From assembly GCF_002970915.1 (NCBI RefSeq), contig NZ_CP027190.1, positions 2,430,910-2,494,909 of the forward strand: 64,000 nucleotides of DNA. The letters run 5' to 3'. The notes beneath the pieces were generated by a model, which was given only the letters and a program-made list of their open reading frames with translations, ran no database searches and was not told the origin of the DNA. The stretch comes from Lactobacillus sp. CBA3605 (GTDB lineage: Bacteria; Bacillota; Bacilli; Lactobacillales; Lactobacillaceae). Both the position numbers and the translations under genes were made by a program. Shown here one piece after another: positions 53,301 to 60,965 of this stretch; the stretch's first letter is position 1, and every line of letters begins with the position of its first letter.

Positions 53301-53480
53301 ATGATTAAACGAGACAATGACATCAGCTCGTTCATAAAACTTATGAATAATGAAATTGATTTTTACAAAGAAAAAAATAATCCTGACTGGACACCAGAAA
53401 AAAATTCAGGATTTAAGTCAGGACTATCATATGTCAGGAATCTATTAAAACGACTAGAAAAAGAAATAAACCGAGTATGA
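53301..53480 (+). CDS. 59-residue phage protein
   Basis: ATG 53301 with CGGAGGA before it: MIKRDNDISSFIKLMNNEID, then FYKEKNNPDWTPEKNSGFKS and a basic helix ending KEINRV. Not recognised; AT-rich, soluble, helical. It ends 4 bp from the end of the convergent reverse-strand gene. Confidence 0.65.
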   Translation: MIKRDNDISSFIKLMNNEIDFYKEKNNPDWTPEKNSGFKSGLSYVRNLLKRLEKEINRV

Positions 53481-53484
53481 AGGC

Positions 53485-54438
53485 TTAAGATTTGAGTATG
53501 TCATTTACTCTATTTTTCCAGTTTTTATTATGAATCACACGCTCAATGCTAGTATCATCGAGATGTATTAAATCCAAGCGACTCTTTTGCGAAAATGTCT
53601 CCCAATCTTTCTTGAATATATAAAGAGCATTTCCATAATGAAAGTCTTCTAGAATAACATATTGATTAGTTAAAATCATTCCAAAATAACGGTTGAAACT
53701 GTTTTTACCATTAATATATGATTTTACATGAAAAGACTTGTCTGCAAAAAAATCAATTCTATCTTGTGTATCTTTTTCATTTTGAAAACTAGGTTTTACC
53801 TTTAAGGATATAATCTTTTTTATGTCACTTGTACCCACCGGTAATAGTTCCCAATCAACATCTACTGTGTCTACATTTTCGTTTGTATTTGTTGAAATGA
53901 CATCAATTTCGTGCAAGTTTTCTTGCAGTAAGTTTATAAAGAACAGAAGATCTTGATTGAAGGTTGAATCAGTTCGATTTAGGGGCACATCAATAAGTAC
54001 TTTGCACCTAAAATTATTATCAACACGTTTAATGTTTTTAAATGATAATAGAATATTTTTGGGGAATTCAGTTTTTTGGGGAAAAACTAGTTTGCTATGA
54101 ACTACAGTATGAGTTCCTTTAGAGTAATCACCAAAGTTGGGACCCTCAATGGTCCAACTCTTTTGTACTTTGGGTTTGTTTCGTAAAGTTATGGAACGGC
54201 CTTCTATGTTTCGTCTTGAATAAGTTCCGACAGTTGCAGGTGGAAGAAATGAAAAATCTTCCAATTCATTTGTTTTATATTGAGAAGTGTTCAAAAGTGA
54301 TGAAGAACGGAATTTGGCAAGTGATTCTTTGCTGAGAGTAGTTTCAATTGATACTAGAATCGTATCACTTTTGAATGAGTTGATCTTTGCAGTAACTTTT
54401 TTAGGCACTTTTCGAAAATGCTTTTGTTTGAAATTCAT
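53485..54438 (-). CDS. reverse-strand cargo (moron) gene, unknown function
   Basis: A 317-residue cytoplasmic protein, not recognised. It is the only minus-strand gene right of the repressor, sits between the late activator and terminase, and is flanked by two tRNA-like sequences. AT-rich with Lys/Asn/Ser bias unlike its neighbours. A basic N terminus (KHFRKVPKKVTAKINSFK) is followed by an apparently beta-rich body and a C-terminal part with FHYGNALYIFKKDWETF and SRLDLIHLDDTSIERVIH. No known catalytic motif. It has its own promoter at 54485-54513 and AAGGGGTG before the ATG, so it should be expressed in the lysogen. Defence or host-fitness functions are typical for this setting. Confidence 0.82.
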   Translation of the reverse strand: MNFKQKHFRKVPKKVTAKINSFKSDTILVSIETTLSKESLAKFRSSSLLNTSQYKTNELEDFSFLPPATVGTYSRRNIEGRSITLRNKPKVQKSWTIEGPNFGDYSKGTHTVVHSKLVFPQKTEFPKNILLSFKNIKRVDNNFRCKVLIDVPLNRTDSTFNQDLLFFINLLQENLHEIDVISTNTNENVDTVDVDWELLPVGTSDIKKIISLKVKPSFQNEKDTQDRIDFFADKSFHVKSYINGKNSFNRYFGMILTNQYVILEDFHYGNALYIFKKDWETFSQKSRLDLIHLDDTSIERVIHNKNWKNRVNDILKS

Positions 54439-54484
54439 TGAATAGACACCCCTTTATTATTTAGTGTGGTTCCTGACACTGTTA

Positions 54485-54513
54485 ATTGTATGCGAATATC
54501 CAGTTCATATCAA
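54485..54513 (-). promoter_or_regulatory. promoter of the reverse-strand cargo gene
   Basis: Read on the minus strand: -35 TTGATA (54508-54513), a 17-bp spacer, -10 TACAAT (54485-54490), about 47 bp before the start codon. Consensus-like and independent of phage early or late control. Confidence 0.78.
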
Positions 54514-54702
54514 TTAATTGTAGAGGACCAGTTGCACTTTTTCTATCAAAGAAAGCGAATGATTCCATTATGGAAGATAAAAGATGAGTTTCCGAATAGG
54601 AGTAGGCGTCAGCGCTTAGAATTCTCATGCCAAACAGCGTTCGTATTAGTGCACTGATATGGAATGCGAGTTTGCCAGTAATCTTAAACTGGTAGTCGAC
54701 GT

Positions 54703-54810
54703 GTGCTTGTGGCGGAATAGGTAGACGCACAGTTAGGTGCGAGTAACGGGTGTTGGTTGACAACCAGTATGTCCACACATCATGTAGGGTGCAAATCCCT
54801 AAAGAGCACA
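54703..54810 (+). tRNA. tRNA-like RNA B (tRNA-Leu-like, aberrant)
   Basis: A 108-nt element: acceptor-like GTGCTTG / AGAGCAC (6 pairs), TG, a D-arm GCG-GAATAGGTAGA-CGC typical of tRNA-Leu, a hairpin TTGGTTGACAACCAG in the position of a class II variable arm, and a good T-arm AGGG-TGCAAAT-CCCT. TTAG, which would supply a UAG (Leu) anticodon, lies after the D-arm, but the anticodon stem does not form properly and about 20 nt are extra. It is likely a decayed or unusual phage tRNA-Leu. Confidence 0.5.
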
Positions 54811-54853
54811 TTAAACGCATCCGTGGCTCCAAAACGGACAATCTCCAAACTGG

Positions 54854-54878
54854 CTCTCGCTTATTGGCGGGAGTTTTT
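54854..54878 (+). terminator. terminator between tRNA-like RNA B and the SieB-like gene
   Basis: Stem CTCTCGC / GCGGGAG with a short loop (one G-U), followed by five T. Confidence 0.82.
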
Positions 54879-54902
54879 GTATAGTTAGAGTAGTTTGGAG
54901 GA

Positions 54903-55415
54903 GTGATTATTAATATTAAAGGATTTTTAGAAGTTTTTAAATTAAGTAGGAAAAATAAGTTTTCTATAGCAATTGCAGCAACAGCAATTTTTGCCTTTAA
55001 AAATAGTATTAGTGCCTATGTTAAAGTAGGAAATTTTTATAATCTGTTTGGCATCTACATTGTGATTGTTGCTATAATTATGTGGGCACAACTTTTTTCG
55101 GATATTTGTGCATATGCTAAGAACTTTGCAACAGGCAAACGCCATTTGATCAGAGGAAAAAGGAAACTGCGTCAGTTAAATACTGGCGAGACCAAAATTG
55201 TTGAACGAATGTATGATAAAGAAGATCACATGCTGATGTTGGGGCGATCTAATACGGATGTGTTAGAGCTAATGGCTTTTGGTATTATATTGCAAACAGA
55301 AAGTATGAGCCCAGTAACAATTGAAAACATGGAAACCCCTAAAGTAGCATTTGTATTGCAGCCATGGGCAGCTAGATACTATAAAACTATCAGTGGAAAA
55401 CAAGAGAATAGTTAG
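54903..55415 (+). CDS. SieB-like superinfection exclusion membrane protein
   Basis: A 170-residue protein with two membrane helices (about 19-40, KFSIAIAATAIFAFKNSISA; about 48-70, LFGIYIVIVAIIMWAQLF) and a soluble C-terminal region with KIVERMYDKEDHMLML and VLELMAFGIIL. The layout (short N-terminal amphipathic segment FLEVFKLSRKNK, two helices, then an L-x-G-I-I region) is that of the super-infection exclusion protein B family, which blocks related phages after DNA entry. The start is uncertain: GTG 54903 is only 1-2 nt from GGAGG, and ATT 54909 would be better spaced. Terminators flank it on both sides. Confidence 0.7.
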   Translation: MIINIKGFLEVFKLSRKNKFSIAIAATAIFAFKNSISAYVKVGNFYNLFGIYIVIVAIIMWAQLFSDICAYAKNFATGKRHLIRGKRKLRQLNTGETKIVERMYDKEDHMLMLGRSNTDVLELMAFGIILQTESMSPVTIENMETPKVAFVLQPWAARYYKTISGKQENS

Positions 55416-55424
55416 TGACGTTAG

Positions 55425-55453
55425 GAGCAGTCCGATATTGGGCTGCTCTTTTA
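55425..55453 (+). terminator. terminator after the SieB-like gene
   Basis: A 9-bp stem GAGCAGTCC / GGGCTGCTC (one G-U) with a 6-nt loop and four T. Confidence 0.88.
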
Positions 55454-55521
55454 TTGTGAAAGTACAGGGAATATGGAAACAACTCAATACAGATAAATTA
55501 ACGGAGGTGTGGTGGTATGTA

Positions 55522-56268
55522 ATGGACTGGAAAAAGATTAAACATGAGTATGAAACGACTGATGTAACACTTAAAGAATTAGCAGAACGACATAATGTAA
55601 AGCCAAGTACATTACGGAGCCGTAAGAACCGAGAGCATTGGCAACATGCAACGAAAAAGATTGCAACGCGACGCAACAATGTTGCAACACCGGTAGTCGA
55701 ACAATTAGAGGCAAACAGTGAGCTTACAGATAAGCAAAAACTGTTCTGTCTCTTTTATTTACAACGGTTTAATGCAACGGCTGCTTATCAAAAAGCGTAT
55801 GGAGCTAAGTATGATGTTGCCATGGTGAACGGGTTCAAGTTGCTAAGAAATACTAAGATTAAAAAACAGCTCATTGAACTAAAGAAGCAACAGCGTTCCG
55901 AGTTGCTGGTAACGATTGATGACATCACTCACGAGTATGCTAAGCAGGCGTTTGCAAGCCTTGGAGATGTGCTAGATTACAAGGTTCAGGAAGTATCAGT
56001 GATGGATACCGAAGGCGGTAAGTTTCTCGATATGAATGGCAACTCAGTCAAAAAGCACGTTACTGACATCTACTTGAAGCCGAGTGATCAAATTGACTGG
56101 TCACTGATACAGGATATCCACCGCGGTAAGGATGGCTTGGTGGTCAAATTGTACGACAAGCAGAAAGCATTGGATAGCTTGACTAAGTTAGTAGGTGCTG
56201 ACGAAGACGAAAATGATGCGACGATGATTGTTGACGATATGAAAGGTGATGATAGTGCTGACGACTAA
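55522..56268 (+). CDS. terS: phage terminase small subunit
   Basis: A 248-residue DNA-recognition subunit. The N-terminal HTH is MDWKKIKHEYETTDVTLKEL, then LAERHNVKPSTLRSRKNRE. The Terminase_2 domain (about 68-150) has LTDKQKLFCLFYLQRFNATAAYQKAYG and MVNGFKLLRNTKIKKQL. The C terminus is acidic (DEDENDATMIVDDMKGDD). It selects phage DNA for packaging with TerL. ATG 55522 is taken after ACGGAGG; the frame is open further upstream but runs into the terminator at 55425. It overlaps terL. Confidence 0.92.
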   Translation: MDWKKIKHEYETTDVTLKELAERHNVKPSTLRSRKNREHWQHATKKIATRRNNVATPVVEQLEANSELTDKQKLFCLFYLQRFNATAAYQKAYGAKYDVAMVNGFKLLRNTKIKKQLIELKKQQRSELLVTIDDITHEYAKQAFASLGDVLDYKVQEVSVMDTEGGKFLDMNGNSVKKHVTDIYLKPSDQIDWSLIQDIHRGKDGLVVKLYDKQKALDSLTKLVGADEDENDATMIVDDMKGDDSADD

Positions 56269-57595
56269 TAGGACTAAACGACCTCGGCTAATCATTAAGT
56301 TGTCTGATATCATCAATCCGCATTATCGTAAGATGTGGAATACAAAATGTCCCTACGTTATTGCTAAGGGTGGCCGTGGGTCGTTCAAGTCGTCCACGAT
56401 TAGCCTTAAATTAGTGTCACTAGTCAAACGTCAGATACAACAAGGTCACAAGGCTAATACTGTTTGCATCCGTGAGAATACGGTTAACTTGCGTGATTCG
56501 GTGTATGGACAGATTCAATGGGCTATCGACATGCTCCATTTGACCAAGGAGTTTAATTACTCAGTGTCACCTATGCGAATTACCCACAAGCGAACTGGTT
56601 CAGCGTTTTATTTTTACGGCGGAGACAAACCAGAAAAGCTTAAATCAAATACGATTGGTGACGTGGTAGCGCTCTGGTATGAAGAAGCAGCTAATTTTAA
56701 GTCTGCTGAAGTGTTCGACCAAACTAATCCCACATTCATCCGTCAGAAGTCGCCGTTTGTAGATCAAGTTCAAGTCTTTTATTCATATAATCCACCCAAG
56801 AATCCGTATGACTGGGTTAACGAGTGGATTGAGAAGATGAAAGATGAACCAGATTACTTTATTGATAACTCAACGTACTTGGATGATAAGTTAGGGATTA
56901 CGACTGATCAACAATTACGATTGATTGAGCAGTATAAGCGTAATGACTATGACTATTATCGCTGGTTGTACTTGGGTGAGGTTATTGGGTTAGGAACTAA
57001 TATCTATAATGCTAAGCTGTTTCATCCGTTGGAAGTATTCCCAGATGACGATTACATCAAGTCGCTGTACTTCAGCCAAGATAGTGGTCAGCAAGTATCG
57101 GCTACTACGGAATTGTGTGTAGCATTGACGGCTAAGAAGCGCGTTATCTTGCTTGATACGTATTATTACAGTCCAGCACATCAATCTGACAAGAAACCGC
57201 CTAGCGAGCTTGCAGACGAGCTGTATGCGTTCGAGGAGAGTCGAGAGAAGCGATGGGGCAAGGTTGCGTGGAAGCGTTCAGCGGATGAAGCAACGTCCGA
57301 TTACGCTATTGATCATGAGTATTACAGAAAACATGGTCGGCATTGGCATCATGTCCATAAAATTGAGAAGACAGCAATGATTGATCACGTTCAGGACCTT
57401 TTGGCTACTGGGCGTTTTTATTATCTCAACAATGTTGTCAATCAAATCTTTATCGACGAGCACCGTAAGTATCAATGGGACGGTGCCACGTTGAATAGTG
57501 AGAAGCCACGAGTAATTAAAATTGATGACCATACGTGTGATGCATTTCAGTATTTCGTGCTGGATAATCTTCGTGACCTTGAACTGAAATGGTAG
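56255..57595 (+). CDS. terL: phage terminase large subunit
   Basis: A packaging motor of the Terminase_3/PBSX type, about 446 residues. The ATPase domain has the Walker A-like VIAKGGRGSFKSSTISLKL and the Walker B region VVALWYEEAANF. The nuclease domain (about 270-420) has FSQDSGQQVSATTELCVALT, VILLDTYYYSP and KRSADEATSDYAIDHEY with the metal-binding acids. GTG 56255 is 8 nt from AAAGG; ATG 56249 and GTG 56246 are alternatives. It overlaps terS, and the portal gene follows at once. Confidence 0.93.
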   Translation: MLTTNRTKRPRLIIKLSDIINPHYRKMWNTKCPYVIAKGGRGSFKSSTISLKLVSLVKRQIQQGHKANTVCIRENTVNLRDSVYGQIQWAIDMLHLTKEFNYSVSPMRITHKRTGSAFYFYGGDKPEKLKSNTIGDVVALWYEEAANFKSAEVFDQTNPTFIRQKSPFVDQVQVFYSYNPPKNPYDWVNEWIEKMKDEPDYFIDNSTYLDDKLGITTDQQLRLIEQYKRNDYDYYRWLYLGEVIGLGTNIYNAKLFHPLEVFPDDDYIKSLYFSQDSGQQVSATTELCVALTAKKRVILLDTYYYSPAHQSDKKPPSELADELYAFEESREKRWGKVAWKRSADEATSDYAIDHEYYRKHGRHWHHVHKIEKTAMIDHVQDLLATGRFYYLNNVVNQIFIDEHRKYQWDGATLNSEKPRVIKIDDHTCDAFQYFVLDNLRDLELKW

Positions 57596-57604
57596 GTGAT
57601 GCAA

Positions 57605-59128
57605 TTGGGACTGATTGAACGAGTTAAAAGCTTATTTAGAAAGGGGGCGAACGCCATGACAGGAGCTAACACTTTAAGTCGTATTACGGATGATAGCCGT
57701 ATTAGTATCGATCCAGAAGAGTACGTACGGATCCAAACTGATTTAGACTATTACAGCGATAAACTGCGTTATATTCATTACCGGGGCAATGATGGCAACA
57801 TGAAGCGCCGACCGAAGAATACAATCAACATGACTAAGACTGCTGCGCGGCGTATCGCCTCGGTAGTTTTTAATGAGAAGGCTGATATTCATGTTAAGGA
57901 TAATCCGACAGCGGATGAGTTTCTTAACCGAGTCTTCTTAGAGAACGACTTTAAAAATAAGTTTGAGGAAGCCTTGGAAAAGGGCATTGCTCTGGGTGGC
58001 TTTGCGATGCGTCCTTATGTGGATGGTAGACATATCAAAATTGCTTGGGTGCGAGCTGATCAGTTCTATCCACTACAGTCGAATACTAACAGTATTGCAG
58101 AAGCAGCTATTGCTAGTCGGACACAGGTTACAGAAGGTAATAAAACCAAGTATTATACGCTGTTAGAGTTCCATCAATGGCAAGGCGGTCAGACGTATCA
58201 GATTACTAATGAGCTATATAGATCAGACAGTCCCGACATTGTTGGCAATAAAGTAGCGCTTAGCTCACTGCCTGTTTACGCAGATTTACAACCGTATATT
58301 ATGATTGATGGTTTGCAACGCCCGCTGTTTGCGTATTGCAAGACTCCCGGTGCTAACAACGTCAATATTGAAAGTCCGCTTGGTATTGGTATTGTCGATA
58401 ACGCTAAGAATGTCTTAGATGATATTAACGAAGTTCATGACCAATTTATGTGGGAAATTAGACTTGGTCAGAAACATATTGCCGTTAAGCCAGCTATGTT
58501 GAAGTTTGATGAAGAGCATAAGCTGACCTTTGATAGTGATCAGAACACCTATGTGTCCCTTATATCAGACGATGATAGTGGTATAGGTATCAAAGACATG
58601 ACAACACCGATTCGTAGTGTGCAGTATAAGGATTCTATTGATCACTTTATCAAAGAGTTTGAAGTGCAAATTGGTTTATCATCCGGGACGTTCTCATATT
58701 CTGATGATGGTGTTAAGACGGCTACCGAGGTAGTTAGTGATAACAGCATGACTTATCAGACCCGTAGCAGCTATCTGACGATGGTCGAGAAGGCCATTGA
58801 TGAATTATGCGTGTCAATATTTGAGCTGGCTAGTGCGCCGCAATTATACGATGATGAGCCGTTATTTAAGATTGACTTAGCTGCTAACCCAATTGAAATT
58901 GAATGCCATTTTGATGATGGTGTTTTTGTAGATAGAGGAAAGCAGCTTGAAGATGATACAAAGGTTCTAGCAGCGGGATCGCTATCCAAGCAAACGTTTT
59001 TAGTGCGTAATTACGGCATGTCCGAGGAACGGGCTAAGAAAGAACTGAAACTGATTCAGGCTGAATCGCCTAGCGATACATTTGAGGGCCGACAAATGGC
59101 TGATATTGGCGGTGGTGATGGTGAATGA
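57605..59128 (+). CDS. phage portal protein (SPP1 gp6-like)
   Basis: A 507-residue portal (Phage_prot_Gp6 type) forming the ring at the capsid vertex through which DNA enters. TTG 57605 is well spaced from AGG and gives the usual start GLIERVKSLFRKG; GTG 57596 and ATG 57599 are alternatives. Typical segments: FEEALEKGIALGGFAMRPYV, MIDGLQRPLFAYCKTPGANN and GTFSYSDDGVKTATEVVSDN. The acidic C terminus is typical. The minor capsid gene overlaps its stop as ATGA. Confidence 0.93.
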   Translation: MGLIERVKSLFRKGANAMTGANTLSRITDDSRISIDPEEYVRIQTDLDYYSDKLRYIHYRGNDGNMKRRPKNTINMTKTAARRIASVVFNEKADIHVKDNPTADEFLNRVFLENDFKNKFEEALEKGIALGGFAMRPYVDGRHIKIAWVRADQFYPLQSNTNSIAEAAIASRTQVTEGNKTKYYTLLEFHQWQGGQTYQITNELYRSDSPDIVGNKVALSSLPVYADLQPYIMIDGLQRPLFAYCKTPGANNVNIESPLGIGIVDNAKNVLDDINEVHDQFMWEIRLGQKHIAVKPAMLKFDEEHKLTFDSDQNTYVSLISDDDSGIGIKDMTTPIRSVQYKDSIDHFIKEFEVQIGLSSGTFSYSDDGVKTATEVVSDNSMTYQTRSSYLTMVEKAIDELCVSIFELASAPQLYDDEPLFKIDLAANPIEIECHFDDGVFVDRGKQLEDDTKVLAAGSLSKQTFLVRNYGMSEERAKKELKLIQAESPSDTFEGRQMADIGGGDGE

Positions 59129-60633
59129 TTACCCAAGAGTCAATGATGAGCGATGCGGATGCGGATGTTGGTATCTATTCGAAGTTAGAGCAAGATATTT
59201 ACGCAAAAATCATTAATACACTTAAAACAACTAAGTTTGATACGGTTGATAGCACTAATGTATTGAAGTGGCAGGTTGAACAGTTGTCTAAGATGGGCGT
59301 GCTTAATCGGCAAGTAATTGAGTTAGTAGCCAAGTATACTGGTAAGTCGCAACAAGCGATTAACAAGCTGATTTATGATAACGGTTTTCAAATCGTGAAG
59401 GAAGTCGATGCAACACTAAGCGACCAATTGCATAAAACTGTTGCGGTTGATGCTGATATTCGTGACACAATTAACTCTTTGAACAATCAGACTTGGCGTG
59501 ACTTAGATAATACGGTCAACCAGAGCTTATTATCGACTAACTACGGCGAAAATCCAGCTATGCGAGCTTATCAGAGTATCATCAAGCAAACGACCACTGA
59601 AACGGTAGTCGGGCTCAAAACGCATGAACGGGCGTTGCGTGATACGGTCTATAAATTGGTAGATGGTGGCATTAAGTCGAATTTAGTCGATAAGGGCGGA
59701 CATAATTGGTCACTAGAAGGTTATTCACGAACCGTAATTCAAACAACGGCTCACAGGACGTTTAATAACTTGCGTTTGAAACGGATGCAAGACTATGGGA
59801 CAACGTTGGCTGTTATGAGTGCTCATCCGGCGTCGCGGGAAGCCTGCGCATCTATTCAAGGTCACGTTGTTAATCTGACGGTACCAGGTAGCGACACGTT
59901 TAACTCGAAGTATGACAGCATCTACAATCATGGTTACGGTACACCAGCAGGCACACAGGGTATTAATTGCTCCCACACGCTCTATCCGTTTATTGAGGGT
60001 GTGAACACTAATAACCAGCCGCAATATGATCCAGAGGAAGCTCAGAAAAATGGTGACATTCAGGCTAAACAGCGTGGCTATGAGCGTGCCATCCGTCAGA
60101 CTAAAAAGAAGTTAGCTGCTGCTGAAGAGTTAGGCGATGATGTTGGCGTAGCACGGTATAAGTCGAGGATTAGTGACCAACAGAAGTCAGTTAGAGCATT
60201 GGTTAAGGATCATGATTTCTTGCATCGGGATTATTCACGTGAGCAAATCTATAGTAAGAATCCTGTAACACGGGATGAAAGTGTTGGCTTAACTGAAGAC
60301 CAGAAGTATACTCGAACTAAGATAGAAAATGGTGAGTGGGGTAAAGTCATTAATTCTGATAAACAGGAACCTCATATGGAGTCGACTCACACTCAGGGTA
60401 AAAGTTATTTTCGAGATGATGTTGATGTCCAAGGGCTACTGGATAAGTATGCTGGAACTGGTCAGTTAATGAGAACTGCAAAGGGACAATATAAAAATAC
60501 GGAACTTGTTAAGGATGTTTCGATTAGAGGAAAGGTAATTGATAAGGCCGGTGTGGAGCATCCAATCACTGGGATTACTATTCATCATTCAAGCAAGCGA
60601 ACGCATATTGTTCCATATGCAGGAAAGGAGTAG
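59125..60633 (+). CDS. phage minor capsid protein with C-terminal Ntox50-like toxin domain
   Basis: A 502-residue protein. About 1-345 is a minor capsid protein of the Phage_min_cap2 type (NLVDKGGHNWSLEGYSRTVI, SAHPASREACASIQGH, GYGTPAGTQGINCSHTLYPF). A linker with basic helices (about 325-395) leads to a separate domain at about 405-502: QEPHMESTHTQGKS, VQGLLDKYAGTGQL, KDVSIRGKVIDKAG and GITIHHSSKRTHIVPYAG. This resembles polymorphic toxin type 50 (Ntox50), a predicted RNase fold with conserved HxxxT, AGTG and THIVP elements. A toxin carried in the capsid could be delivered with the genome. The next gene may encode immunity. Confidence 0.82.
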   Translation: MITQESMMSDADADVGIYSKLEQDIYAKIINTLKTTKFDTVDSTNVLKWQVEQLSKMGVLNRQVIELVAKYTGKSQQAINKLIYDNGFQIVKEVDATLSDQLHKTVAVDADIRDTINSLNNQTWRDLDNTVNQSLLSTNYGENPAMRAYQSIIKQTTTETVVGLKTHERALRDTVYKLVDGGIKSNLVDKGGHNWSLEGYSRTVIQTTAHRTFNNLRLKRMQDYGTTLAVMSAHPASREACASIQGHVVNLTVPGSDTFNSKYDSIYNHGYGTPAGTQGINCSHTLYPFIEGVNTNNQPQYDPEEAQKNGDIQAKQRGYERAIRQTKKKLAAAEELGDDVGVARYKSRISDQQKSVRALVKDHDFLHRDYSREQIYSKNPVTRDESVGLTEDQKYTRTKIENGEWGKVINSDKQEPHMESTHTQGKSYFRDDVDVQGLLDKYAGTGQLMRTAKGQYKNTELVKDVSIRGKVIDKAGVEHPITGITIHHSSKRTHIVPYAGKE

Positions 60634-60639
60634 TTTTAT

Positions 60640-60846
60640 ATGGATCTATTTTCATTTTTAAATAAAAGAGTATCAATTGAGTTCAATGATGGCGATGTTT
60701 TAGAAGGTAAAGTGGTGCACCATACGGTAGCGGGAGATAACGATCCTGAAGAGGAGTCAATTACTTTTATTCCTGAAACTGGTGCTATGAAAAACCAAGA
60801 AGCCGAAGTTTACGAACATGAAGTGAAAACTGTGAGAGAGATTTAG
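60640..60846 (+). CDS. candidate immunity protein, small beta-rich (Sm-like)
   Basis: A 68-residue acidic protein: MDLFSFLNKRVSIEFNDGDV, then LEGKVVHHTVAGDNDPEEES and EVYEHEVKTVREI. Five predicted strands with a GDVLEGKV turn suggest an Sm-like barrel. It is 6 bp after the minor capsid/toxin gene, its ribosome site AAAGGAG lies in the end of that gene, and a terminator follows immediately. It is absent from the standard portal-scaffold-capsid order, so it appears to belong with the toxin domain. Immunity function is inferred from position only. Confidence 0.7.
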   Translation: MDLFSFLNKRVSIEFNDGDVLEGKVVHHTVAGDNDPEEESITFIPETGAMKNQEAEVYEHEVKTVREI

Positions 60847-60871
60847 GCGACTGAATGCAGGTCGTCTTTTT
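60846..60871 (+). terminator. terminator inside the head operon
   Basis: Stem GGCGAC / GTCGTC (one G-U) with a 9-nt loop and five T, right after the candidate immunity gene and before scaffold. Readthrough or a separate promoter (60872-60950) is needed for the capsid genes. Confidence 0.75.
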
Positions 60872-60965
60872 GTTTGCCCTGAGTATGGCGCTAAACTGCT
60901 CTTTAATTATGCAATCAATTCACGTGGCCGTTACCGCGTAATAAATAACGTTAGGAGAGATTGGC

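Noticed and set aside
54466..54841. Frames on both strands across the cargo-gene promoter and tRNA-like RNA B
   Set aside because: They overlap a promoter and an RNA-like element, have no ribosome site and no recognisable protein features.
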